Shown: positions 26,269 to 36,853 of the stretch, in pieces
How the letters are laid out: every line of letters starts with the position of its first letter
Position numbering within the stretch: position 1 is the stretch's first letter
From: Paraburkholderia acidipaludis NBRC 101816
GTDB taxonomy: Bacteria; Pseudomonadota; Gammaproteobacteria; Burkholderiales; Burkholderiaceae
NCBI RefSeq assembly: GCF_000684975.1
Contig: NZ_BAXZ01000003.1
Span: forward strand, 248,001-312,000
DNA: 64,000 nucleotides
Direction of reading: 5' to 3'
Program-made: the position numbers and the translations under genes
Notes under the pieces: generated by a model
The model's input: only the letters and a program-made list of their open reading frames with translations
The model's database searches: none
Told to the model about the DNA's origin: nothing

Positions 26269-26310
26269 ACGAAGGCCCGATGGACTTGTTTGTGTCCACC
26301 GGGCCTTCGT
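26269..26310. terminator. Bidirectional hairpin between rraA and aceB
   Basis: Arms ACGAAGGCCCGATGGAC (26269-26285) and GTCCACCGGGCCTTCGT (26294-26310) pair over 16 of 17 positions with an 8-nt loop. It lies between convergent genes and has no long T-tract. Confidence 0.65.
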
Positions 26311-26340
26311 CGTTCAAAGCAGCGCTCGTTCAGGCGAGCA

Positions 26341-27933
26341 TCAGATCTCTTCGTAGAGCGGCAGCGTCAGGAAGTCGACGAAATTCTCCGACGTCGACAT
26401 CTGTTCGAAGATCTGCGCAGCGCGGTCGTACGGCTTCGTGTTGCCGCCTACCACCGCCTTCACCTTGTCGAGCTCCTGCGGGATCAGTTCGCGCACGAGT
26501 TCGGCCGTGACCTTGCGGCCGTCGTCGAGCTTGCCCTTCGGCGAGCGGATCCACTGCCACACTTGCGAGCGCGAGATTTCGGCCGTTGCGGCGTCTTCCA
26601 TCAGATTGTGGATCGGCACGCAGCCGTTGCCGTCGAGCCACGAGCCCAGATAGTGGATGCCCACGTTGATGTTGTTGCGCAGGCCCGCTTCGGTGATCGG
26701 CGCTTCCGGACGGAAGTCGAGCAGATCCTTGCCCGTCACGTTGACGTCGGGGCGCTGCTTGCCGATCTGGTTCGGCTTGTCGCCCAGCACCTTCACGAAC
26801 TCTTCCATCGCGATCGGCACGAGGCCCGGGTGAGCCACCCAGCCGCCGTCATAGCCGTCGGTCGCGTCGCGGTTCTTGTCCGAGCGCACGCCGGCCATGG
26901 CCTTGTCGTTCGCTGCGGCATCGCTCTTGATCGGGATGAGCGCGCTCATTCCGCCGATTGCCGGTGCGTTGCGGCGGTGGCAGGTCTTGAGCAGCTGGAG
27001 CGCGTAGGCGCGCATGAAGGGCACGGTCATCGTGATCTGCGAGCGGTCCGCGAGACAGAAGTCCGCGTCTTTCTTGAACTTCTTGATCGCCGAGAAGATG
27101 TAGTCCCAGCGGCCCGCGTTCAAGCCCGAACTGTGCTCGCGCAGTTCATAGAGGATCTCGTCCATTTCGAACGCCGCGAGGATCGTCTCGATCAGCACCG
27201 TCGCGCGGATCGTGCCGCGCGGAATGCCCACGGCCTCCTGGGCGACGACGAAGATGTCGTTCCACAGGCGCGCTTCGAGATGGCTCTCCATCTTCGGCAG
27301 ATAGAAGTAGGGGCCGCTGCCGCGCGCGATCAGTTCCTTCGCGTTGTGGAAGAGGTAGAGCGCGAGGTCGAAAATGCCGCCCGAAACGCGCTGGCCGTCC
27401 ACGCTCACGTGCTTCTCGTCGAGGTGCCAGCCGCGCGGACGCACGATCAGCGTGGCGACCTTGTCGTTGAGCTGGTAGCGCTTGCCGTTCTGTTCGAGCG
27501 AAATCGTGCGGCGCACCGCGTCCTTGAGGTTGATCTGGCCGGTGATCTGGTTGTCCCAGCTCGGCGCGTTCGAATCCTCGAAGTCGGTCATGTAGGAGTC
27601 CGCACCGGAATTGAGCGCATTGATGATCATCTTGCGCTCGACCGGGCCCGTGATTTCCACGCGGCGGCATTCGAGGTCCTTCGGCAGCGCCGCGATGGTC
27701 CAGTCGCCTTCGCGGATCGACTTCGTCTGCTCGAGGAAGTCCGGGCGCTCGCCGGCGTCGAGTCGCTTCGTGCGCTCGGCGCGCGCCTTCAGCAGCTCCT
27801 GACGGCGCGGCTCGAACGCGCGGTGCAGCTTCGCGACGAGTTCGAGCGCTTCGGGGGTGAGGATCGTTTCGAAGCCCGGCTTGATTTCCGCCGGGATCTG
27901 CATGCCTTGCGGCAGTTGCAACGTGTTCGCCAT
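26341..27933 (-). CDS. aceB: Malate synthase A
   Basis: Condenses glyoxylate and acetyl-CoA to malate, the second step of the glyoxylate shunt. The 530-residue protein is the A-type: VIVRPRGWHL-type segment (LIVRPRGWHLDEKHV), TVLIETILAAFEMDEILYELREH with catalytic acidic residues, GLNAGRWDYIFS, and MEDAATAEISRSQVWQW near the C-terminus. It starts MANTLQLPQGMQIP, and its length fits the A family (about 530). It lies 60 bp downstream of a haloacid dehalogenase gene on the same strand and 2.4 kb from aceA. Confidence 0.96.
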   Translation of the reverse strand: MANTLQLPQGMQIPAEIKPGFETILTPEALELVAKLHRAFEPRRQELLKARAERTKRLDAGERPDFLEQTKSIREGDWTIAALPKDLECRRVEITGPVERKMIINALNSGADSYMTDFEDSNAPSWDNQITGQINLKDAVRRTISLEQNGKRYQLNDKVATLIVRPRGWHLDEKHVSVDGQRVSGGIFDLALYLFHNAKELIARGSGPYFYLPKMESHLEARLWNDIFVVAQEAVGIPRGTIRATVLIETILAAFEMDEILYELREHSSGLNAGRWDYIFSAIKKFKKDADFCLADRSQITMTVPFMRAYALQLLKTCHRRNAPAIGGMSALIPIKSDAAANDKAMAGVRSDKNRDATDGYDGGWVAHPGLVPIAMEEFVKVLGDKPNQIGKQRPDVNVTGKDLLDFRPEAPITEAGLRNNINVGIHYLGSWLDGNGCVPIHNLMEDAATAEISRSQVWQWIRSPKGKLDDGRKVTAELVRELIPQELDKVKAVVGGNTKPYDRAAQIFEQMSTSENFVDFLTLPLYEEI

Positions 27934-27993
27934 GATTGCTCCTTGGTCGGTCAGTTCGTGTAGGTGTGGGGAATGCGGCGCCTGCCGGGGTCG

Positions 27994-28794
27994 TTACGCG
28001 CCTGGGCTTGGGCGGGTTCGGGCCGGGGTCCGTTCAGGCGGCGCTGCGGTTTCGAGAAAAGCGGCAAGTTCTGCCATGCCGCCGCCGGTGCCATTGGGCG
28101 TGATGCCGAGTTCTTCCGCGGGCAGGCGCTGGCGGTTGATCCAGAAAGTCGTGTAGCCGAACCAGCCGGCGCCCGCGGCGTCCCAGCCGTTCGACGAGAC
28201 GAACACGATGTCGCGCGGCACCGCGCCGAATGCGGCTGTGCCGAGCGCGTAGGCCGCGGCGGCGGGCTTGTACGCGCGCACCGCATCGACGGAGAGGACG
28301 TGATCGAAGAGGCCGTTCATGCCCGCGCTCTTCACCGCGATGTCGAGCATCTGCGGATTGCCGTTCGAGAGGATGGCGAGGCCGGGGCGCGCGCCGTCGT
28401 CGCGCCCTTCGTGCATCTTGCGCAGACGCCGCAGCACGGGCAGCACGTCGGGGAACGCGGAGAGGCACGCGTATTCGTCCATCAAGCGCTTTTCGGCCGC
28501 GCCCGTCAACGCGAGATTCAGGCGCCGCGCCGCGTAGCGCAGCGCGTCGAGCGTGACGTCCCAGAACGGGCGGTAGCGCGCGCCGGCGGGGTCGGAGAGG
28601 GTGCGCAGCTGCGTATATTCGATCTGCTTGAGGCGCCAGAGCTGCGAGAGCGCATCGCCGTGGCCGGGGAACATCTGTTCCGCTGCGGCGACGACCGAAT
28701 GCACGTCGAACAACGTGCCGTACGCGTCGAATATCACTGCCTTGGGAAATCTTGTCGCGTTTTGTGCCGCGTTTTGTGCCGTTGTGGCCGACAT
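27994..28794 (-). CDS. (S)-2-haloacid dehalogenase, HAD type II
   Basis: Hydrolyses the C-halogen bond of L-2-haloacids such as chloroacetate, giving 2-hydroxyacids. It is a 266-residue HAD enzyme with nucleophile Asp23 in IFDAYGTLFD and the other residues known for this family: LKQIEYTQLRTL with the Arg that holds the substrate, LSNGNPQML, VRAYKPAAAAY (Lys and Tyr), and VSSNGWDAAGAGWFG (Ser, Asn, Trp, Asp). A complete set, so activity is plausible. The ATG at 28794 has GGAG upstream; an ATG at 28809 is also possible. It is upstream of aceB and divergent from a LysR regulator. Confidence 0.88.
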   Translation of the reverse strand: MSATTAQNAAQNATRFPKAVIFDAYGTLFDVHSVVAAAEQMFPGHGDALSQLWRLKQIEYTQLRTLSDPAGARYRPFWDVTLDALRYAARRLNLALTGAAEKRLMDEYACLSAFPDVLPVLRRLRKMHEGRDDGARPGLAILSNGNPQMLDIAVKSAGMNGLFDHVLSVDAVRAYKPAAAAYALGTAAFGAVPRDIVFVSSNGWDAAGAGWFGYTTFWINRQRLPAEELGITPNGTGGGMAELAAFLETAAPPERTPARTRPSPGA

Positions 28795-28959
28795 CGCCTT
28801 GCACTCCATCTTCAGAGGTCGGGATGAATTGTATTCGTGAGTTACATCACTGAAAAAGGAGGCATTGATCACTTGATCTTTTACTTTTACCAACCTAATC
28901 TGACGATCTAAACGATCTTTGCCAGCTCTTTTCGCCGTCATTCCTCCGCGTTCTTCTGA

Positions 28960-29871
28960 ATGGACCGCTTCAAACAGATCGAAACCTTCGCCGCCGTGGC
29001 GGCCAAAGGCAGTCTTTCCTCTGCCGCTCAGGCCGAGGGGGTCGCACCCGCCATCATCGGGCGCCGCATCGACGCGCTCGAAGAGCGGCTCGGCGTGAAG
29101 CTCTTCGTGCGCACCACGCGTCGCATCACGCTCACCTTCGAAGGCTCGGCGTTCCTCGAGGACTGCCAGCGGATCATCCATGATATGCAGAACGCGGAAG
29201 CGAGCGTGTCGGCGGGCGGGGTGAAGGCGAGCGGGCACTTGCGCGTGTCGGCGCCGGCGGGCTTCGGGCGCCGGCATGTGGCGCAACTCGTGCCCGCGTT
29301 CACGGTGGCGCACCCGGACGTTTCGATCACGCTCGATCTTTCCGATCGCCTTGTCGATCTCGTCAACGAAGGCTTCGACTGCGCCGTGCGTCTGGGCGAG
29401 TTGCCCGACTCGTCGCTCGTCTCGCTCAAGCTCGGCGAGAACCGCCGCGTGTGCGTGGCGTCGCCCGAATACCTGTCGCGCCGGGGCGCGCCCGAAACGC
29501 TCGCCGATCTCACGCGTCACAACTGCCTCGCGCTCGGCGCAAGCAGCGCGAACCAGCAGCGCGGCTGGACCTTCCAGCAGGACGACAAGGTGGTGTCGAT
29601 CCGCGTGGCGGGCACGATGGAATGCTCGGACGGCGCGGTGCTGCACGAGTGGTGTCTCGACGGACACGGGCTTGCGTGGCGTTCCTGGTGGGAAGTCGGC
29701 GAGGACATTGCGGCAGGCCGGCTCGTCAGCGTGCTCGACGCGTTCGCGGCGCCGCCCATCGGCATTCATGCGGTGTTTCCGCAGCGTCGTCATCTGCCAT
29801 TGCGCGTGCGCCTCTTTCTCGACTTTCTCAAGCATACGTACGGTCATCCGGGGTACTGGGGCCAGGACTGA
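28960..29871 (+). CDS. LysR-family transcriptional regulator
   Basis: A 303-residue regulator. The N-terminal winged helix-turn-helix (about 1-60, FKQIETFAAVAAKGSLSSAAQ) contains unusual residues for the recognition helix (APAIIGRRIDALEERLGVKLF) but keeps the LysR pattern; the C-terminal effector-binding domain starts at HLRVSAPAGFGRRHV. It is divergent from the haloacid dehalogenase gene with a 165-bp gap holding GATC-rich direct repeats (TTGATC at 28865 and 28873), so it probably controls that gene and perhaps aceB. Effector unknown; glycolate or a 2-haloacid would be sensible. Confidence 0.88.
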   Translation: MDRFKQIETFAAVAAKGSLSSAAQAEGVAPAIIGRRIDALEERLGVKLFVRTTRRITLTFEGSAFLEDCQRIIHDMQNAEASVSAGGVKASGHLRVSAPAGFGRRHVAQLVPAFTVAHPDVSITLDLSDRLVDLVNEGFDCAVRLGELPDSSLVSLKLGENRRVCVASPEYLSRRGAPETLADLTRHNCLALGASSANQQRGWTFQQDDKVVSIRVAGTMECSDGAVLHEWCLDGHGLAWRSWWEVGEDIAAGRLVSVLDAFAAPPIGIHAVFPQRRHLPLRVRLFLDFLKHTYGHPGYWGQD

Positions 29872-30339
29872 CGGCACCGCCGCGGTTCGCGCCTGCGCGT
29901 TTTCGATTCGGCGCGCGTCACCGCTCTGCCTGTCTGCCGCAATATCCGTACTCGCCGTTTTCGGACGTCGTGAGCGAGCCGCCCGGCGACTCATGGCTTC
30001 GCACGGGCGGCGCGGGCTCAGCCATACGAAAATTCCCGTGATCGTGTACCGCTAGTCTCTCTGTGTGTCGGGAAACCGAACCCCAGTCGGCGCATGGGCA
30101 TGCACGGCGGATGCCCATGCGCCTTCCGTGGCTGGCTGTGCTGTCGTCGGCTTGTTGCCTTCTCCGGCAACGAGGCCGCTTGCTCCGGCGGATGGCCGGA
30201 TAAAGGGGCGGGCCGGATCGTGTCCGGCCGCGCGTGGCCTCTTGCCTCTCCCCGATGGGTGGGGGTTGCAGGCGCCGGCGGCCGGCGAGCCCCGCCAGGG
30301 ACGCGCGTGCCGGCCGCGGCGCTGCTGCTGCGGGTGGTC
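29872..30339. other. 468-bp intergenic region with several hairpins between LysR gene and aceA
   Basis: No gene is seen. Three stem-loop-forming sequences occur: a perfect 13-bp pair GGCGCATGGGCAT / ATGCCCATGCGCC (30089-30101, 30111-30123), GGCCGGA / TCCGGCC (30211-30217, 30223-30229), and GC-rich repeats around 30260-30290. None has a T-tract. They lie between convergent genes and probably act as transcription or mRNA 3' ends. Confidence 0.5.
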
Positions 30340-31647
<1,308 letters not shown>

Positions 31648-32046
31648 GATGAACTCCTTCGTTTGCCTGATTGGTAGAACCGCTGAAAGTCGGTGACTTC
31701 TCCGGGTGGGCGCCCTGTGGTGGTTTGGAGCGCTTCGTTTCGTGAAGTCTTATATAAGAGTCTAGGCAAATCGGTCCCGCGGGGACAGGCGCTCAAGCAG
31801 CTTTTTCCGTGTTTTTTATTTCAATAAAATCAAATGCTTGCGAAGTATATTTCACGATGGAAAACGCGGTTTTCCATATTGCAATGCATGGTGTTGTGCC
31901 ACGCAGCACGATTTTTTACGACGCAAAAAATTTTTTCGTATCGTGAAATTTGTACCGGGGCAAAAAAAAGACCGGTGACGGAGCACCGGTCTTTTGCATG
32001 TCGCTACGCAGGTACGCCGAGGCGGCGCCTGCGCATCAGGCGGAAA
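31648..32046. promoter_or_regulatory. aceA upstream region with repeated TTCACGA elements and nested inverted repeats
   Basis: The region is AT-rich. Three copies of TTCACGA/TCGTGAA are seen: 31740-31746, 31851-31857 and 31941-31947. Two of them form a 10-bp inverted repeat ATTTCACGAT (31849-31858) / ATCGTGAAAT (31940-31949). Inside lies a perfect 9-bp palindromic pair ATGGAAAAC-GCG-GTTTTCCAT (31857-31877) and an A6T6 stretch. They could bind a regulator of aceA. The right part of the region holds the helicase terminator. Confidence 0.5.
31962..31995 (-). terminator. Intrinsic terminator downstream of the rhlE-like helicase gene
   Basis: Arms AAAAGACCGGTG (31966-31977) and CACCGGTCTTTT (31984-31995) with a 6-nt loop; on the minus strand the hairpin is followed by a T8 run. 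Strong. Confidence 0.88.
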
Positions 32047-33717
<1,671 letters not shown>

Positions 33718-33808
33718 GAAAATCCTTGGTGAAACAGGAAATAGAACGTCGGCGCCAATCGGCATACCCAAGTCGTCGGATTTTGCGAACAAATCGAAAA
33801 ACGGGGGC

Positions 33809-33833
33809 AATCCGCCACAGTGGCGGATTTTTG
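33809..33833 (+). terminator. Hairpin with T-tract on the plus strand inside the helicase leader
   Basis: Stem AATCCGCCA / TGGCGGATT with a 3-nt loop, then TTTTTG on the plus strand. It has intrinsic-terminator form for a plus-strand transcript, but no plus-strand gene lies upstream; for the minus-strand mRNA it is only a leader hairpin. Confidence 0.5.
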
Positions 33834-34021
33834 TTAGAAGCTGTTTCGAATGCGGCGCACCGAAATTGGTTTGCCGCCAGCCTGATACATGACAGCCTCT
33901 ACACAGAAGAGGCCAAGGCAGGAGGGGACAGGTTCTAAACTGGATTGGAGCTTAACGCTACGAGGCGCGTTGCCGGCCGGCCTCAGCAGGGCTGAGGGGC
34001 GCAAAACACAGCGCAGCGCGC

Positions 34022-34027
34022 ATTATA
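34022..34027 (-). promoter_or_regulatory. Candidate -10 element for the helicase gene
   Basis: Perfect TATAAT read on the minus strand, 305 bp upstream of the helicase ATG; no convincing -35 box is found at 16-18 bp. Confidence 0.4.
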
Positions 34028-34134
34028 GCGGATTTTGTTGCGCTGCGCCAGAGCCATGTGCGCAAGGAGCTTGCGTGTGCGGCTGAGCGGTGGCAAGCGG
34101 CTCGCCGGCCCTGGCGCGCCGCCTTGAGCGATTT

Positions 34135-34404
34135 TCAGCTCGCCGTGCCGTTCTTGAGGGATTCGACGAGCTCGACGTACTGCGTTTTCGCGGCGTCCTG
34201 TGCCGTGCCTTGCAGCGCGGCCCACGCTTCGTACTTGTATTTGCCGACGATATCGGTGAAGCCCGGCTTGTCGCCGTGGACGTCGCCATCGGTCGCCTGC
34301 TTGAAAAGCGCATAGAGACGCAGCAGCGTCAGGTTGCCGGGTCGTTCCGGCAGTTGCTGCACGTCGGTCTGGGCTTGCTCGAAACGGGCGCTTATGTCGC
34401 TCAT
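34135..34404 (-). CDS. Acyl-CoA-binding protein
   Basis: An 89-residue ACBP-domain protein that binds medium- and long-chain acyl-CoA esters in the cytoplasm. The four-helix family signature is visible: LLRLYALFKQATDGDV (the YxLFKQAT helix), followed by KYKYEAWAALQGTAQ with conserved Lys-Tyr and Trp, and a C-terminal helix AKTQYVELVESL. ACBP is common in eukaryotes and patchy in bacteria, mostly in Burkholderiales and related groups. The ATG at 34404 has a strong GGAGG ribosome binding site. It is 107 bp upstream of the helicase -10 and is probably its own unit. Confidence 0.9.
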   Translation of the reverse strand: MSDISARFEQAQTDVQQLPERPGNLTLLRLYALFKQATDGDVHGDKPGFTDIVGKYKYEAWAALQGTAQDAAKTQYVELVESLKNGTAS

Positions 34405-34590
34405 GTTTTTTTCCTCCACTGATTTTTTAACGGGAACAGCGCGCCGATGGTAGCAGCGCATACCGCGAGGCGGCTGGAGCGATTCCTCCAGAGATCGACG
34501 GGAACTGCGGCAGAGGCCGCGATCGTGGTGGCGGGGCGTACTTTGTCCGCACGGATCGTGCCCGGCGTGGGAGAGCGCGGGGCGCGGCAT

Positions 34591-34596
34591 TACAAT
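34591..34596 (+). promoter_or_regulatory. Candidate -10 element of tsaB (possible leaderless mRNA)
   Basis: TACAAT ends 7 bp before the tsaB ATG at 34604, and no Shine-Dalgarno lies between, so transcription could begin at or next to the start codon. The -35 is poor. Confidence 0.4.
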
Positions 34597-34603
34597 AGCG
34601 GTC

Positions 34604-35374
34604 ATGACCGACATCGTGCTGCTTGCCCTCGATACCTCGACCGAATTCTGCTCGGTCGCGCTGTTGCACGCCGTGGCCCCCGGCGACGGCAACCGCCTTT
34701 CCGATCCTTGCGCCGAAGTGGCGGTGTGGGTGCGCCATGAGGCCACCGGCGCCGTGTCCAGTACGCGCCTTTTGCCGGCGGTCGGTGAGGTGCTGGCCGA
34801 AGCCGGACTCGCGCTCGCGGACTGCGATGCGATTGCCTTCGGCTCGGGCCCCGGCTCGTTTACGGGGCTGCGCACGGCGACGGGCGTCGCGCAGGGGCTC
34901 GCATTCGGGCTCGACATTCCCGTGGTGCCGGTGGGCACGCTGCTCGTCTGCGCCGAGAGCGCGCGGCTGCACGATCCCGCGGCGACGCGCGTGCTCGCCG
35001 CGCTCGACGCGCGCATGGACGAGGCCTACTGGGCCGAATACGAATGGGATGCGGCGGCGAGCGACTGGCGCACGCTGCAGCCCGCGTCGCTCGACGCGCC
35101 CGAACGCATCGCCACGCCCGCCGCGCCGTTCACGCTGGCAGGCAACGCCGCGGCGGCGTTCGGCACGCGCCTTCCGGCCGCCGCGGCGGCCCGCTCGATC
35201 GACGCCGAAGCGCTGCCCCACGCGCTGCCGCTCGCGCACGCCGCGCTGCGCGCGTTTCGCGCGGGCCGCACGCTGCGCGCCGACGAGGCCGCGCCTGAAT
35301 ACGTGCGCAACAAGGTCGCGCAGACCACGGCCGAGCGGCTCGCCGCCAAGGCGTCGGGCGAGGGCGGTCGATGA
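34604..35374 (+). CDS. tsaB: tRNA threonylcarbamoyladenosine synthesis protein TsaB
   Basis: TsaB dimerises with TsaD and, with TsaC and TsaE, installs the t6A37 modification on ANN-reading tRNAs. The 256-residue protein is an ASKHA-fold member: LLALDTSTEFCSVAL at the N-terminus, RLLPAVGEVLAEAGL, IAFGSGPGSFTGLRTATGVAQGLA with the conserved GPGSFTGLR, and DARMDEAYWAEY. It lacks the catalytic metal-binding motif of TsaD, as expected. It overlaps rimI by 4 bp (ATGA). Confidence 0.94.
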   Translation: MTDIVLLALDTSTEFCSVALLHAVAPGDGNRLSDPCAEVAVWVRHEATGAVSSTRLLPAVGEVLAEAGLALADCDAIAFGSGPGSFTGLRTATGVAQGLAFGLDIPVVPVGTLLVCAESARLHDPAATRVLAALDARMDEAYWAEYEWDAAASDWRTLQPASLDAPERIATPAAPFTLAGNAAAAFGTRLPAAAAARSIDAEALPHALPLAHAALRAFRAGRTLRADEAAPEYVRNKVAQTTAERLAAKASGEGGR

Positions 35375-35865
35375 GCGGTGTGCTGATGACCGACCGCTAC
35401 CTGTCGCCGATGACCGAGAGCGACCTCGACGAGGTCGCTGTCATCGAAAAGTCCGCTTACGAGTTTCCGTGGTCGCGCGGCAACTTCGAAGATTCCCTGC
35501 GCAACGGCTATTTCGGCGTGTGCATGCGCCACGTGACCGGGACGCTGATCGGCTATTGCGTCCTGATGCCGGTGGTGGACGAAATGCATCTGCTGAATCT
35601 GTGCGTTGCGCCGGCCGCGCAGGGAGCCGGCGCCGGGCTCACGCTCCTGCGCGAGGCCGTGCGGATTGCGCATGCGGAACGGCTGGAAGGACTGCTGCTC
35701 GAAGTGCGGCCTTCGAACTATCGGGCGATACGCCTCTACGAGCAATTCGGCTTCGTGACCATCGGGCGCCGCAAGAACTACTATCCGGCCTGGCATCACA
35801 CCCGCGAGGACGCGATCGTGATGCGTTTTTCTTTTGCAGAGGAGGGTGCGGATGGCGCTCGATGA
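35371..35865 (+). CDS. rimI: Ribosomal protein bS18 N-alpha-acetyltransferase RimI
   Basis: GNAT acetyltransferase of 164 residues that acetylates the N-terminus of ribosomal protein S18. Motifs: VIEKSAYEFPWSRGNFEDSL (the FPWS segment typical of RimI), LLNLCVAPAAQGAGAGLTLL with the acetyl-CoA loop (slightly degenerate, QGAGAG), and LEVRPSNYRAIRLYEQFGF. The start overlaps the tsaB stop by ATGA, and the stop region overlaps the udg start by 14 bp. tsaB-rimI linkage is common in proteobacteria. Confidence 0.93.
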   Translation: MSGVLMTDRYLSPMTESDLDEVAVIEKSAYEFPWSRGNFEDSLRNGYFGVCMRHVTGTLIGYCVLMPVVDEMHLLNLCVAPAAQGAGAGLTLLREAVRIAHAERLEGLLLEVRPSNYRAIRLYEQFGFVTIGRRKNYYPAWHHTREDAIVMRFSFAEEGADGAR

Positions 35866-36853
35866 GTTCGCGCTGGCAGAACTGGGACTGTCGCCGCGCT
35901 GGGTGAGCAAGGGGGCGCGGGCGACGGCCGCCGGCGTGGTGCAGACCGGCGAAGAGACACAGGTGGCCGGGCCGGCTGGCGTGCCGGCGCAGCCGGAAGC
36001 GACGCTCGAACCGCCCGAACCGCTCGACCCGCCCGGCGCGGTGGAACCGAACGTCGTTGCGCCGGAGCCGTCCGAAAGCCGCACACCGGAGCGCGTGCCG
36101 CCGCGGGCTTCCGCTGCTGCGGTTCGCGACCCGGCCGCGCCTTCCGCCGAGGCTCACGCCGCGCCTGCCCCGCCGACGCTCGACGAACCGCCGCCGCTCA
36201 CCGAGGACGACTTCGGGTGGTTCGACGCCGCGCCCGTACCGGCCGAGCCGTCCGTCCCGTCACCCGCACCTGGCAACGACGTAGCGACGCTGGACTGGGA
36301 TACCCTGGCCGAACGCGTTGCGGGTTGCACGCGCTGCCGGCTGTGCGAGAAGCGCACGAACACGGTGTTCGGCGTCGGCAATCGCGAGGCCGACTGGATG
36401 GTGATAGGCGAAGCGCCGGGCGAGAACGAGGACCGTCAGGGCGAGCCGTTCGTCGGCCAGGCGGGCAAGCTGCTCGACAACATGCTGCGCGCGCTGTCGC
36501 TCTCGCGCGTCGAGAACGTCTACATCGCGAACGTGCTCAAGTGCCGTCCGCCCGGCAACCGCAATCCCGAGCCGGACGAAGTCGCGCGCTGCGAGCCGTA
36601 CCTCAAGCGTCAGGTCGCGCTCGTCAAGCCGAAGATCATCATTGCCATGGGCCGTTTCGCCGCGCAGAGCCTGCTGAAGTCCGAGGGCAGCATTGCCTCG
36701 ATGCGCGGGCGCGTGCACGAGTACGAAGGCGTGCCCGTGATCGTGACCTACCATCCCGCGTATCTGCTGCGCAGCCTGCAGGACAAGTCGAAGGCGTGGG
36801 CCGATCTCTGTCTCGCGCGCGATACCTGGCGCGCGGCCGGCGGCGGCCAATGA
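35852..36853 (+). CDS. udg: Type 4 uracil-DNA glycosylase with N-terminal Pro/Ala/Glu-rich extension
   Basis: Removes uracil from DNA. The catalytic domain (about 145-333) shows an iron-sulfur cysteine pair in CTRCRLC, motif A GEAPGENEDRQGEPFVGQAG, KCRPPGNRNP, and a motif B HPAYLLR with catalytic-loop His. Further cluster cysteines are in LKCRPP and VARCEPY. Residues 1-140 are disordered and rich in Pro, Ala, Glu and Val, apart from an N-terminal MALDEFALAELGLSPRWV that may be a short helix. The ATG at 35852 has GGAGGG upstream. It overlaps rimI, and its stop overlaps the next start (ATGA). Confidence 0.9.
   Translation: MALDEFALAELGLSPRWVSKGARATAAGVVQTGEETQVAGPAGVPAQPEATLEPPEPLDPPGAVEPNVVAPEPSESRTPERVPPRASAAAVRDPAAPSAEAHAAPAPPTLDEPPPLTEDDFGWFDAAPVPAEPSVPSPAPGNDVATLDWDTLAERVAGCTRCRLCEKRTNTVFGVGNREADWMVIGEAPGENEDRQGEPFVGQAGKLLDNMLRALSLSRVENVYIANVLKCRPPGNRNPEPDEVARCEPYLKRQVALVKPKIIIAMGRFAAQSLLKSEGSIASMRGRVHEYEGVPVIVTYHPAYLLRSLQDKSKAWADLCLARDTWRAAGGGQ

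Larger units (their letters stand above)
33718..34134. other. 417-bp region: long leader of the helicase gene
   Basis: No gene is seen. A perfect -10 TATAAT on the minus strand is at 34027-34022, so the helicase mRNA may have a 5' leader of about 300 nt. The leader contains a perfect hairpin AATCCGCCA / TGGCGGATT (33809-33817, 33821-33829) followed on the plus strand by TTT. Long leaders are common on cold-responsive helicase mRNAs. Confidence 0.45.

Noticed and set aside
28865..28917. GATC-containing direct repeats in the LysR/haloacid dehalogenase gap
   Set aside because: They may be a LysR site, but the four GATC copies in a short AT-rich stretch are too weak to call as an operator.
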